64,000 bases of DNA from Nomia melanderi (Eukaryota; Arthropoda; Insecta; Hymenoptera; Halictidae), in assembly GCF_051020985.1 (NCBI RefSeq), contig NW_027475138.1, forward strand, positions 620,001 through 684,000, in the 5' to 3' direction. Both the position numbers and the translations under genes were made by a program. Below the pieces are notes generated by a model. That model had not been told where the DNA came from, did no database searches, and saw nothing but the letters and a program-made list of their open reading frames with translations. How positions within the stretch are numbered: the first letter of the stretch is position 1; each line of letters begins with the position of its first letter. This document shows, one piece after another, positions 1 to 12,288 of the stretch.

Positions 1-60
1 AAATCCAATATAGATCTGGTGATATCTCGGGTGCCATTACAGATAGCGCAATAAACCAAA

Positions 61-235
61 GTGAATTATCTGCAGGAGGCCCTGGCGCATGAATCTGTGC
101 AAGGGGAACGACCTCGGACCACCAGGGGCCGAGAAAACCACAGTCTCATGCGGCCGGACTGTCAGGGTCAGGGAAAAATACAATATATATCAGGTGATAT
201 CTCGGGTGCTATTAGAGATAGCGAAATAAATCAAA
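61..235. repeat. Reference monomer (phase used here) and its internal layout
   Basis: This is the first complete monomer in the phase used throughout. Positions 1-20 carry the type-P/type-T variant sites and the PstI site. Positions 21-110 are GC-rich with six CpGs. Positions 53-73 hold an imperfect inverted repeat with arms CTCGG and CCGAG. GGGGCCG occurs twice, at about 66 and 90. Positions 111-141 are AT-rich and run through AATATATATCTGG to GATATC. Positions 142-175 hold CTCGGGTGCTATTA and the variable sites 155 and 171. This copy has local variants (AAGGGG for AGCGGG; TCATGCGGCC; an extra CAGG variation near its end), so it is a coordinate anchor and not the consensus. Confidence 0.9.
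113..133. repeat. Inverted repeat present in nearly every monomer (first instance)
   Basis: CTCGGACC and GGGCCGAG are separated by five bases (ACCAG). Seven of eight positions can pair, with one A/G mismatch in the common form. A perfect 8-bp form with GGTCCGAG is at 638-658. It recurs at 175 bp steps at monomer positions 53-73. No binding protein can be named from sequence alone. Confidence 0.7.
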
Positions 236-3200
236 GTGCATTGTCTGCAGGAGGCCCTGGCGCATAAATCTGTGCCGCGGGATCGACCTCGGACCACCAG
301 GGGCCGAGAAAACCACCGACACATGGGGCCGGACACTCAGGGCCGAGGAAAAATTCAATATATATCTGGTGATATCTCGGGTGCTCTTACAGATAGCGCA
401 CTAAACCAAGCTGAATTATCTGCAGGGGGCCCTGGCGCATGAATCTGTGCAGCGGGATCGACCTCGGACCACTAGGGGCCGAGAAAATCACCGTCTCATG
501 GGGCCGGATTGTCAGGGTCAGGGAAAAATCCAATATATATCTGGTGACATCTCGGGTGCTATTAGAGATAGCGCAATATACCAAAGTGAATTATCTGCAG
601 GAGGGCCTAGCGTATTAATCTGAGCAGCAGGAACGACCTCGGACCACCAGGGTCCGAGAAAGCCACCGTCTCATGGGGCCGGACACTCAGGGTCAGGGGA
701 AAATCCAATATGTATATGGTTATATCTCGGGTGCTATTAGAGCTAGCGCAATAAATCAAAGTGCATTGTCTGTAGGAGGCCCTGGCGCATGAATCTGTGC
801 AGCGGGAACGACCTCGGACCACCAGGGGCCGAGAAAACCACAGTCTCATGGGGCCGGACACTCAGGGTCAGGGGAAAATCCAATATATATCTGGTGATAT
901 TTCGGGTGCTATTAGAGATAGCGCAATAAATCAAAGTGCATTGTCTGTAGGAGGCCCTGGCGCATGAATCTGTGCAGCGGGAACGACCTCGGAACACCAG
1001 GGACCGAGAAAACCACCGCCTCATGGGGCCGGACACTCAGGGTCAGTGAAAAATCCAATATATATGTGGTGATATCTCGGGTGTTATTACAGATAGCGCA
1101 ATAAATCAAAGTGCATTATCTGTAGGAGACCCTGGCGCATGAATCTGTGCAGCGGGAACGACCTCGGAACACCAGGGACCGAGAAAACCACCGTCTCATG
1201 GGGCCGGACACTCAGGGTCAGTGAAAAATCCAATATATATGTGGTGATATCTCGGGTGCTATTACAGATAGCGCAATAAATCAAAGTGAATTATCTGCAG
1301 TAGGCCCTGGCGCATGAATCTGTGCAGAGGGAACGACCTCGGACCACCAGGGGCCGAGAAAACTACCGTCTCATGGGGCCGGTCACTCAGGGTCAGTGAA
1401 AAATGCAATATATATCTGCTGATATCTCGGGTGCTATTAGAGATAGCGCAATAAACCAAAGTGAATTATCTGCAGGAGGCCCTGGCGCATGAATCTGTGC
1501 AGCGGGAACGACCTCGGACCACCAGGGGCCGAGAAAACGACCGTCTCATGGGGCCGGACACTCAGGGTCAGTGAAAAATCCAATATATATCTGCTGATAT
1601 CTCGGCTGCTATTACAGATAGCGCAATAAATCAAAGTGCATTGTCTGTAGGAGGCCCTGGCGCATGAATCTGTGCAGCGGGAACGTCCTCGGACCACCAG
1701 GGGCCGAAAAAACCACAGTCTCATGGGGCCGGAAACTCAGGGTCAGGGAAAAATCCAATATATATCTGGTGATATCTCGGGTGCTATTAGAGATAGCGCA
1801 ATAAACGAAAGTGAATTATCTGCAGGAGGCCCTGGCGCATGAATCTGTGCAGCGGGAACGACCTCGGACCACCAGGGGCCGAGAAAACGACCGTCTCATG
1901 GGCCCGGACGCTCAGTGTCAGTGAAAAATCCAATATATATCTGGTGATATCTCGGGTGCTATTAGAGATAGCGCAATAAACCAAAGTGAATTATCTGCAG
2001 GAGGCCCTGGCGCATGAATCTGTGCAACGGGAACGACCTCGGACCACCAGGGGCCGAGAAAACCACAGTCTCATGGGGCCGGACACTCAGGGTCAGGGGA
2101 AAATCCAATATAGATCTGGTGATATCTCGGGTGCTATTAGAGATAGCGAAATAAACCAAAGTGAATTATCTGCAGGAGGTCCTGGCGCATGAATCCGTGC
2201 AGCGGGAACGTCCTCGGACCTCCAGGGGCCGAGACAACGACCGTCTCATGGGGCCGGACACTCAGGGTCAGGGTAATATCCAATATATATCTGGTGATAT
2301 CTCGGGTGCTATTACAGATAGCGCAATAAATCAAAGTGCATTGTCTGTAGGAGGCCCTGGCGCATGAATCTGTGCAGCGGGAACCACCTCGGACCACCAA
2401 GGGCCGAGAAAACCACAGTCTCATGGGGCCGGACACTCAGGGTCAGGGGAAAATCCAATATATATCTGGGGATATCTCGGGTGCTATTAGAGATAGCGAA
2501 ATAAACCAAAGTGAATTATCTGCAGGAGGCCCTGGCGCATGAATCTGTGCAACGGGAACGACCACGGACCACCAGGGGCCGAGAAAACCACAGTCTCATG
2601 GGGCGGGACACTCAGGGTCAGGGGAAAATCCAATATAGATCTGGTGATATCTCGGGTGCTATTACAGATAGCGCAATAAACCAAAGTGAATTATCTGCAG
2701 GAGGCCCTGGCGCATGAATCTGTGCAGCGGGGACGACCTCGGACCACCAGGGGCCGAGAAAACCACCGTCTCATGGGGCCGGACTGTCAGGGACAGGGGA
2801 AAATCCAATATATATCTGGTGATATCTCGGGTGCTATTACAGATAGCGCAATAAATCAAAGTGCATTGTCTGTAGGAGGCCCTGGCGCATGAATCTGTGC
2901 AGCGGGAACGACCTCGGACCACCAGGGGCCGAGAAAACGACCGTCTCATGGGGCCGGACGCTCAGGGTCAGGGGAAAATCCAATATATATCTGGTGATAT
3001 TTCGGGTGCTATTAGAGATAGCGCAATAAATCAAAGTGCATTGTCTGTAGGAGGCCCTGGCGCATGAATCTGTGCAGCGGGAACGACCTCGGAACACCAG
3101 GGACCGAGAAAACCACCGCCTCATGGGGCCGGACACTCAGGGTCAGTGAAAAATCCAATATATATGTGGTGATATCTCGCGTGCTATTACAGATAGCGCA

Positions 3201-3973
3201 ATAAATCAAAGTGCATTATCTGCAGTAGGCCCTGGCGCATGAATCTGTGCAGCGGGAACGACCTCGGACCACCAGGGGCCGAGAAAACTACCGTCTCATG
3301 GGGCCGGTCACTCAGGGTCAGTGAAAAATCCAATATATATCTGCTGATATCTCGGGTGCTATTACAGATAGCGCAATAAATCAAAGTGCATTGTCTGTAG
3401 GAGGCCCTGGCGCATGAATCTGTGCAGCGGGAACGACCTCGGACCACCAGGGGCCGAAAAAACCACTGTCTCATGGGGCCGGACACTCAGGGTCAGGGGA
3501 AAATCCAATATATATCTGGTGATATCACGGCTGCTATTACAGATAGCGCAATAAATCAAAGTGCATTGTCTGTAGGAGGCCCTGGCGCATGAATCTGTGC
3601 AGCGGGAACGACCTCGGAACACCAGGGACCGAGAAAACCACCGTCTCATGGGGCCGGACACTCAGGGTCAGTGAAAAATCCAATATATATGTGGTGATAT
3701 CTCGGGTGCTATTACAGATAGCGCAATAAATCAAAGTGCATTGTCTGTAGGAGGCCCTGGCGCATGAATCTGTGCAGCGGGAACGACCTCGGACCACCAG
3801 GGGCCGAGAAAACGACCGTCTCATGGGGCCGGACGCTCAGGGTCAGTGAAAAATCCAATATATATCTGGTGATATCTCGGCTGCTATTACAGATAGCGCA
3901 ATAAATCAAAGTGCATTGTCTGTAGGAGGCCCTGGCGCATGAATCTGTGCAGAGGGAACGACCTCGGAGCACC

Positions 3974-3986
3974 AGGGGCGAGACAA
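3974..3986. other. 1-bp deletion monomer (174 bp)
   Basis: GGGGCCGAG is shortened to GGGGCGAG, which shifts the 175 bp phase by -1. The same lesion occurs one 7-monomer unit downstream, so it predates that duplication. Confidence 0.9.
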
Positions 3987-5196
3987 CCACCTTCTCATGG
4001 GGCCGGACACTCAGGGTCAGGGAAAAATCCAATATATATCTGGTGATATCTCGGGTCCTATTACAGATAGCGCAATAAATCAAAGTGCATTACCTGTAGG
4101 AGGCCCTGGCGCATGAATCTGTGCAGCGGGAACGTCCTCGGACCTCCAGGGGCCGAGAAAACCACAGTCTCATGGGGCCGGACACTCAGGGTCAGGGGAA
4201 AATCCAATATAGATCTGGTAATATCTCGGGTGCTATTACAGATACCGCAATAAATCAAAGTGCATTGTCTGTAGGAGACCCTGGCGCATGAACCTGTGCA
4301 GCGGGAACGACCTCGGACCACCAGGGGCCGAGAAAACCACAGTCTCATGGGGCCGGACACTCAGGGTCAGGGGAAAATCCAATATATATCTGGTGATATC
4401 TCGGGTGCTATTAGAGATAGCGCAATAAATCAAAGTGCATTGTCTGTAGGAGGCCCTGGGGCATGAATCTGTGCAGCGGGAACGACCTCGGAACACCAGG
4501 GGCCGAGAAAACCACCGTCACATGGGGCAGGACACTCAGGGTCAGTGAAAAATCCAATATATATATGGTGATATCTCGGGTGCTATTACAGATACCGCAA
4601 TAAATCAAAGTGCATTGTCTGTAGGAGACCCTGGCGCATGATCCTGTGCAGCGGGAACGACCTCGGACCACCAGGGGCCGAGACAACGACCGTCTCATGG
4701 GGCCGGACGCTCAGGGTCAGTGAAAAATCCAATATATATCTGGTGATATCTCGGGTCCTATTACAGATAGCGCAATAAATCAAAGTGCACTGTCCGTAGG
4801 AGACCCTGGCGCATGAACCTGTGCAGCGGGAACGACCTCGGACCACCAGGGGCCGAGAAAACGACCGTCTCATGGGGCCGGACACTCAGGGTCAGTGAAA
4901 AATCCAATATATATCTGGTGATATCTCGGGTGCTATTACAGATAGCGCAATAAATCAAAGTGCATTGTCTGTAGGAGGCCCTGGCGCATGAATCTGTGCA
5001 GCGGGAACGACCTCGGACCACCAGGGGCCGAGAAAACGACCGTCTCATGGGGCCGGACGCTCAGGGTCAGTGAAAAATCCAATATATATCTGGTGATATC
5101 TCGGCTGCTATTACAGATAGCGCAATAAATCAAAGTGCATTGTCTGTAGGAGGCCCTGGCGCATGAATCTGTGCAGCGGGAACGACCTCGGAGCAC

Positions 5197-5209
5197 CAGG
5201 GGCGAGACA
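5197..5209. other. 1-bp deletion monomer, inherited copy
   Basis: GGGGCGAGACAACCACCTT is the same deletion haplotype as the one 1,223 bp upstream. It is evidence that the 7-monomer unit was copied after the deletion arose. Confidence 0.9.
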
Positions 5210-5771
5210 ACCACCTTCTCATGGGGCCGGACACTCAGGGTCAGGGAAAAATCCAATATATATCTGGTGATATCTCGGGTCCTATTACAGATAGCGCAAT
5301 AAATCAAAGTGCATTACCTGTAGGAGGCCCTGGCGCATGAATCTGTGCAGCGGGAACGTCCTCGGACCTCCAGGGGCCGTGAAAACCACAGTCTCATGGG
5401 GCCGGACACTCAGGGTCAGGGGAAAATACAATATAGATCTGGTAATATCTCGGGTGCTATTACAGATACCGCAATAAATCAAAGTGCATTGTCGGTAGGA
5501 GGCCCTGGCGCATGAATCTGTGCAGCGGGAACGACCTCGGACGACCAGGGGCCGAGAAAACCACAGTCTCATGGGGCCGGACACTCAGGGTCAGGGGTAA
5601 ATCCAATATATATCTGGTGATATATCGGGTGCTATTACAGATAGCGCAATAAATCAAAGTGCATTGTCTGTAGGAGGTCCTGGCGCATGAATCTGTGCAA
5701 CGGGAACGACCTCGGACCACAAGGGGCCGAGAAAACCACAGTCTCATGGGGCCGGACACTCAGGGTCAGGG

Positions 5772-5788
5772 GAAAATCCAAATATAGA
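5772..5788. other. 1-bp insertion monomer (176 bp)
   Basis: An extra A in AAATCCAAATATAGATCTGG shifts the phase by +1. I did not find this lesion elsewhere in the window. Confidence 0.85.
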
Positions 5789-6281
5789 TCTGGTGATATC
5801 TCGGGTGCTATTACAGATAGCGCAATAAATGTAAGTGCATTGTCTGTAGGAGGCCCCGGCGCATGAACCTGTGCAGCGGGAACGTCCTCGGACCTCCAGG
5901 GGCCGAGACAACGACCGTCTCATGGGGCCGGACGCTCAGGGTCAGTGAAAAATCCAATATATATCTGGTGATATCTCGGGTCCTATTACAGATAGCGCAA
6001 TAAATCAAAGTGCACTGTCCGTAGGAGACCCTGGCGCATGAACCTGTGCAGCGGGAACGACCTCGGACCACCAGGGGCCGAGAAAACGACCGTCTCATGG
6101 GGCCGGACACTCAGGGTCAGTGAAAAATCCAATATATATCTGGTGATATCTCGGGTGCTATTACAGATAGCGCAATAAATCAAAGTGCATTGTCTGTAGG
6201 AGGCCCTGGCGCATGAATCTGTGCAGCGGGAACGACCTCGGACCACCAGGGTCCGAGAAAACCACCGTCTCATGGGGCCGC

Positions 6282-7331
6282 ACACTCAGGGTCAGAGAAA
6301 AATCCAATATATACCTGGTGATATCTCGGGTGCTATTAGAGATAGCGCAATAAACCAAAGTGAATTATCTGCAGGAGGCCCTGGCGCATGAATCTGTGCA
6401 ACGGGAACGACCTCGGACCACCAGGGGCCGAGAAAACCACAGTCTCATGGGGCCGGACACTCAGGGTCAGGGGAAAATCCAATATAGGTCTGGTGATATC
6501 TCGGGCGCTATTACAGATAGCACAATAAATCAAAGTGCATTACCTGTAGGAGGCCCTGGCGCATGAATCTGTGCAGCGGGGACGTCCTCGGACCGCCAGG
6601 GGCCAAGACAACGACCGTCTCATGGGGCCGGACACTCAGGGTCAGGGTAAAATCCAATATATATCTGGTGATATGTCGGGTGCTATTACAGATAGCGCAA
6701 TAAATCAAAGTGCATTGTCTGTAGGAGGTCCTGGCGTATGAATCTGTTCAGCGGGAACGACCTCGGACCACCAGGGGCCGAGAAAAGCACAGTCTCATGG
6801 GGCCGGACACTCAGGGTCAGAGAAAAATCCAATATATACCTGGTGATATCTCGGGTGCTATTAGAGATAGCGCAATAAACCAAAGTGAATTATCTGCAGG
6901 AGGCCCTGGCGCATGAATCTGTGCAACGGGAACGACCTCGGACCACCAGGGGCCGAGAAAACCACAGTCTCATGGGGCCGGACACTCAGGGTCAGGGGAA
7001 AATCCAATATAGGTCTGGTGATATCTCGGGCGCTATTACAGATAGCACAATAAATCAAAGTGCATTACCTGTAGGAGGCCCTGGCGCATGAATCTGTGCA
7101 GCGGGGACGTCCTCGGACCGCCAGGGGCCAAGACAACGACCGTCTCATGGGGCCGGACACTCAGGGTCAGGGTAAAATCCAATATATATCTGGTGATATG
7201 TCGGGTGCTATTACAGATAGCGCAATAAATCAAAGTGCATTGTCTGTAGGAGGTCCTGGCGTATGAATCTGTTCAGCGGGAACGACCTCGGACCACCAGG
7301 GGCCGAGAAAAGCACAGTCTCATGGGGCCGG
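6282..7331. repeat. 3-monomer tandem duplication (525 bp unit)
   Basis: Bases 6,282-6,806 and 6,807-7,331 read the same by eye. Shared rare variants are GTCAGAGAAAAATCC with TATACCTGG, TATAGGTCTGG, GATAGCACAATAAATC, and GGGGACGTCCTCGGACCGCC. Breakpoints are clear: the base before each run differs (CACACTC versus GGACACTC) and the run ends where AGAGAAA becomes AGGGTAAA. High identity indicates a recent event. Confidence 0.92.
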
Positions 7332-8653
7332 ACACTCAGGGTCAGGGTAAAATCCAATATATATCTGGTGATATCTCGGGTGCTATTAGAGATAGCGTAA
7401 TAAATCAGAGTGCATTGTCTGTAGGAGGCCCTGGCGCATGAATCTGTGCAGCGGGAACGACCTCGGACCACCAGGGGCCGAGAAAACCACAGTCTCATGG
7501 GGCCGGACACTCAGGGTCAGGGGAAAATCCAATATATATCTGGTGATATCTCGGGTGCTATTAGAGACAGCGCAATAAACCAAAGTGAATTTTCTGCAGG
7601 GGGCCCTGGCGCATGAATCTGTGCAACGGGAACGACCTCGGACCACCAGGGGCCGAGAAAACCACAGTCTCATGGGGCCGGACACTCAGGGTCAGGGGAA
7701 AATCCAATATATATCTGGTGATATCTCGGGTGCTATTAGAGATAGCGCAATAAATCAAAGTGCATTGTCTGTAGGAGTCCCTGGCGCATGAACCTGTGCA
7801 GCGGGAACGACCTCGGACCACCAGGGGCCGAGAAAACCACAGTCTCATGGGGCCGGACGCTCAGGGTCAGTGAAAAATCCAATATATATCTGGTGATATC
7901 TCGGGCGCTATTAGAGATAGCGCAATAAGCCAAAGGGAATTATCTGCAGGAGGCCCTGGCGCATGCATCTGTGCAGCGGGAACGACCGCGGACCACCAGG
8001 GGCCGAGAAAAGCACAGTCTCATGGGGCCGGACACTCAGGGTCAGGGTAAAATCCAATATATATCTGGTGATATCTCGGGTGCTATTAGAGATAGCGCAA
8101 TAAATCAAAGTGCATTGTCTGTAGGAGGCCCTGGCGCATGAATCTGTGCAGCGGGAACGACCTCGGACCACCAGGGGCCGAGAAAACCACAGTCTCATGG
8201 AGCCGGACACTCAGGGTCAGGGGAAAATCCAATATATATCTGGTGATATCTCGGGTGCTATTAGAGATAGCGCAATAAACCAAAGTGAATTATCTGCAGG
8301 AGGCCCTGGCGCATGAATCTGTGCAGCGGGAACGACCTCGGATCACCAGGGGCCGAGAAAACTACCGTCTCATGGGGCCGGATACTCAGGGTCAGGGGAA
8401 AATCCAATATAGATCTGGTGATATCTCGGGTGCTATTACAGATAGCGCAATAAATCAAAGTGCATTGTCTGTAGGAGACCCTGGCGCATGAACCTGTGCA
8501 GCGGGAACGACCTCGGACCACCAGGGGCCGAGAAAACGACCGTCTCATGGGGCCGGACGCTCAGGGTCAGTGAAAAATCCAATATATATCTGGTGATATC
8601 TCGGGTGCTATTAGAGATAGCGCAATAAACCAAAGTGAATTATCTGCAGGAGT

Positions 8654-10416
8654 CCCTGGCGCATGAATCTGTGCAACGGGAACGACCTCGGACCACCAGG
8701 GGCCGAGAAAACCACAGTCTCATGGGGTCGGACACTCAGGGTCAGGGGAAAATCCAATATAGATCTGGTGATATCTCGGGTGCTATTACAGATAGCGCAA
8801 TAAACCAAAGTGAATTATCTGCAGGAGGCCCTGGCGCATGAATCTGTGCAACGGGAACGGCCTCGGACCACCAGGGGCCGAGACAACGACCGTCTCATGG
8901 GGCCGGACACTCAGGGTCAGGGTAAAATCCAATATATATCTGGTGATATGTCGGGTGCTATTACAGATAGCGCAATAAATCAAAGTGCATTGTCTGTAGG
9001 AGGTCCTGGCGCATGAATCTGTTCAGCGGGAACGACCTCGGACCACCAGGGGCCGAGAAAAGCACAGTCTCATGGGGCCGGACACTCAGGGTCAGGGTAA
9101 AATCCAATATATATCTGGTGATATCTCGGGTGCTATTAGAGATAGCGCAATAAACCAAAGTGAATTATCTGCAGGAGGCCCTGGAGCATGAATCTGTGCA
9201 GCGGCAACCACCTCGGACCACCAGGGGCCGAGAAAACGACCGTCTCATGGGGCCGGACACTCAGGGTCAGTGAAAAATCCAATATATATCTGCTGATATC
9301 TCGGGTGCTATTAGAGATAGCGTAATAAATCAGAGTGCATTGTCTGTAGGAGGCCCTGGCGCATGAACCTGTGCAGCGGGAACGACCTCGGACCACCAGG
9401 GGCCGAGAAAACGACCGTCTCATGGGGCCGGACGCTCAGGGTCAGTGAAAAATCCAATATATATCTGGTCATATCTCGGGTGCTATTAGAGATAGCGCAA
9501 TAAACCAAAGTGAATTATCTGCAGGAGTCCCTGGCGCATGAATCTGTGCAACGGGAACGACCTCGGACCACCAGGGGCCGAGAAAACCACAGTCTCATGG
9601 GGTCGGACACTCAGGGTCAGGGGAAAATCCAATATATATCTGGTGATATCTCGGGTGCTATTACAGATAGCGCAATAAACCAAAGTGAATTATCTGCAGG
9701 AGGCCCTGGCGCATGAATCTGTGCAACGGGAACGACCTCGGACCACCAGGGGCCGAGAAAACCACAGTCTCATGGGGTCGGACACTCAGGGTCAGGGGAA
9801 AATCCAATATAGATCTGGTGATATCTCGGGTGCTATTACAGATAGCGCAATAAACCAAAGTGAATTATCTGCAGGAGGCCCTGGCGCATGAATCTGTGCA
9901 ACGGGAACGGCCTCGGACCACCAGGGGCCGAGACAACGACCGTCTCATGGGGCCGGACACTCAGGGTCAGGGTAAAATCCAATATATATCTGGTGATATG
10001 TCGGGTGCTATTACAGATAGCGCAATAAATCAAAGTGCATTGTCTGTAGGAGGTCCTGGCGCATGAATCTGTTCAGCGGGAACGACCTCGGACCACCAGG
10101 GGCCGAGAAAAGCACAGTCTCATGGGGCCGGACACTCATGGTCAGGGTAAAATCCAATATATATCTGGTGATATCTCGGGTGCTATTAGAGATAGCGCAA
10201 TAAACCAAAGTGAATTATCTGCAGGAGGCCCTGGAGCATGAATCTGTGCAGCGGCAACCACCTCGGACCACCAGGGGCCGAGAAAACGACCGTCTCATGG
10301 GGCCGGACACTCAGGGTCAGTGAAAAATCCAATATATATCTGCTGATATCTCGGGTGCTATTAGAGATAGCGTAATAAATCAGAGTGCATTGTCTGTAGG
10401 AGGCCCTGGCGCATGA
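8654..10416. repeat. 6-monomer-offset duplication (1,050 bp)
   Basis: About 713 bp (8,654-9,366) recur at 9,704-10,416. I see a single mismatch (CTCATGG at 10,135-10,141 where the other copy has CTCAGGG). Diagnostic variants are GAACGGCCTCGG, TGGGGTCGGACAC, GATATGTCGGG, CTGTTCAGCGGG, and GGAGCATGAATC with CGGCAACCACC. The intervening monomer near 9,486-9,703 instead copies 8,611-8,828 at an offset of 875 bp, so two events are layered. Confidence 0.88.
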
Positions 10417-10468
10417 ATCTGTGCAGCGGGAACGACCTCGGACCACCAGGGTCCGACAAAACCACAGT

Positions 10469-12288
10469 CTCATGGGGCCGGACACTCAGGGTCAGGGGAA
10501 AATCCAATATATATCTGGTGATATCTCGGGTGCTATTAGAGATAGCGCAATAAACCAAAGTGAATTATCTGCAGGAGGCCCTGGCGCATGAATCTGTGCA
10601 GCGGGAACGACCTCGGACCACCAGGGGCCGAGAAAACGACCGTCTCATGGGGCCGGACACTCAGGGTCAGGGAAAAATCCAATATATATCTGCTGATATC
10701 TCGGGTGCTATTACAGATAGCGCAATAAATCAAAGTGCATTGTCTGTAGGAGGCCCTGGCGCATGAATCTGTGCAGCGGGAACGACCTCGGACCACCATG
10801 GGCCGAAAAAACCACAGTCTCATGGGGCCGGACACGCAGGGTCAGGGTAAAATCCAATATATATCTGGTGATATCTCGGGTGCTATTACAGATAGCGCAA
10901 TAAATCAAAGTGCATTGTCTGTAGGAGGCCCTGGCGCATGATTCTGTGCAGCGGGAACGACCTCGGACCACCAGGGGCCGAGAAAACGACCGCCTCATGG
11001 GGCCGGACCCTCAGGGTCAGTGAAAAATCCAATATATATCTGGTGATATCTCGGGTGCTATTAGAGACAGCGCAATAAACCAAAGCGAATTATCTGCAGG
11101 GGGCCCTGGCGCATGAATCTGTGCAACGGGAACGACCTCGGACCACCAGGGGCCGAGAAAACCACAGTCTCATGGGGCCGGACACTCAGGGTCAGGGGAA
11201 AATCCAATATATATCTGGTGATATCTCGGGTGCTATTGGAGATAGCGCAATAAACCAAAGCGAATTATCTGCAGGAGGCCCTGGCGCATGAATCTGTGCA
11301 ACGGGAACGACCTCGGATCACCAGGGGCCGAGAAAACGACCGTCTCATGGGGCCGGACACTCAGGGTCAGGGGAAAATCCAATATATATCTGGTGATATC
11401 TCGGGTGCTATTAGAGATAGCGCAATAAACCAAAGTGAATTATCTGCAGGAGGCCCTGGCGCATGAATCTGTGCAGCGGGAACGACCTCGGACCACCAGG
11501 GGCCGAGAAAACGACCGTCTCATGGGGCCGGACACTCAGGGTCAGGGAAAAATCCAATATATATCTGCTGATATCTCGGGTGCTATTACAGATAGCGCAA
11601 TAAATCAAAGTGCATTGTCTGTAGGAGGCCCTGGCGCATGAATCTGTGCAGCGGGAACGACCTCGGACCACCATGGGCCGAAAAAACCACAGTCTCATGG
11701 GGCCGGACACGCAGGGTCAGGGTAAAATCCAATATATATCTGGTGATATCTCGGGTGCTATTACAGATAGCGCAATAAATCAAAGTGCATTGTCTGTAGG
11801 AGGCCCTGGCGCATGATTCTGTGCAGCGGGAACGACCTCGGACCACCAGGGGCCGAGAAAACGACCGCCTCATGGGGCCGGACCCTCAGGGTCAGTGAAA
11901 AATCCAATATATATCTGGTGATATCTCGGGTGCTATTAGAGACAGCGCAATAAACCAAAGCGAATTATCTGCAGGGGGCCCTGGCGCATGAATCTGTGCA
12001 ACGGGAACGACCTCGGACCACCAGGGGCCGAGAAAACCACAGTCTCATGGGGCCGGACACTCAGGGTCAGGGGAAAATCCAATATATATCTGGTGATATC
12101 TCGGGTGCTATTGGAGATAGCGCAATAAACCAAAGCGAATTATCTGCAGGAGGCCCTGGCGCATGAATCTGTGCAACGGGAACGACCTCGGATCACCAGG
12201 GGCCGAGAAAACGACCGTCTCATGGGGCCGGACACTCAGGGTCAGGGGAAAATCCAATATATATCTGGTGATATCTCGGGTGCTATTA
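10469..12288. repeat. 5-monomer tandem duplication (875 bp unit)
   Basis: Copies 10,469-11,343 and 11,344-12,218 carry the same ordered rare variants: GACCACCATGGGCCG, CACGCAGGGTCAG, GCATGATTCTG, GACCGCCTCATGG, GGACCCTCAGG, CAAAGCGAATT and GCTATTGGAGATAG. I noticed no difference between the copies. Identity continues about 70 bp into a partial third unit, up to the change AGATAGAGC at 12,291-12,299. Confidence 0.93.

Larger units (their letters stand above)
1..600. repeat. Class II-like edge segment
   Basis: About three and a half monomers carry variants otherwise typical of the class II zones. Examples are CACATGGGGCC with CAGGGCCGAGG near 325-350, and GTGCTCTTACAGATAGCGCACTAAACC near 382-408. 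The second of these is seen again at 20,333-20,357 inside the main class II block. The segment is followed near 605-630 by an unusual monomer start (GGGCCTAGCGTATTAATCTGAGC). It may be the right end of another class II domain lying outside the window. Confidence 0.65.
3712..6160. repeat. 7-monomer tandem duplication (about 1,225 bp unit)
   Basis: The first unit (about 3,712-4,935) and second unit (about 4,936-6,160) share ordered rare variants. The clearest are the one-base deletion GGGGCGAGACAACCACCTT, at 3,976 and 5,199, and the CTCGGGTCCTATTACAG variant. Matching reading frames lie 1,224 or 1,225 bp apart. The middle two or three monomers have diverged or been converted, so this is an older duplication than those to its right. 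Confidence 0.8.
600..6281. repeat. Class I zone 1, mosaic of recent duplications
   Basis: About 32 monomers of the homogenised class. Variant combinations recur at whole-monomer spacing. The segment near 740-1,110 matches 2,840-3,210 at an offset of 2,100 bp (12 monomers), sharing the GGAACACCAGGGACCGAG and ATATATGTGGTG variants. A 7-monomer unit is duplicated at the right end of the zone and is listed separately. There are no genes; every open frame ends within one or two monomers. Confidence 0.85.

Noticed and set aside
125..180. G-quadruplex from the GGGG/GGGG/GGG/GGGG runs
   Set aside because: Intervening distances of roughly 24, 11 and 3 bases make a stable intramolecular quadruplex doubtful, and G runs are often broken in variants.
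170..215. CCAAT/TATA-like promoter in TCCAATATATATCTGG
   Set aside because: It is an AT-rich part of every monomer. Resemblance to short promoter motifs is expected by chance, and nothing downstream suggests a transcript unit.
61..235. CENP-B box in the monomer
   Set aside because: Compared by eye with the core TTCGNNNNANNCGGG on both strands. The CGGG elements (AGCGGGAACG, CTCGGGTGC) lack the required TTCG and A upstream, so I do not call one.
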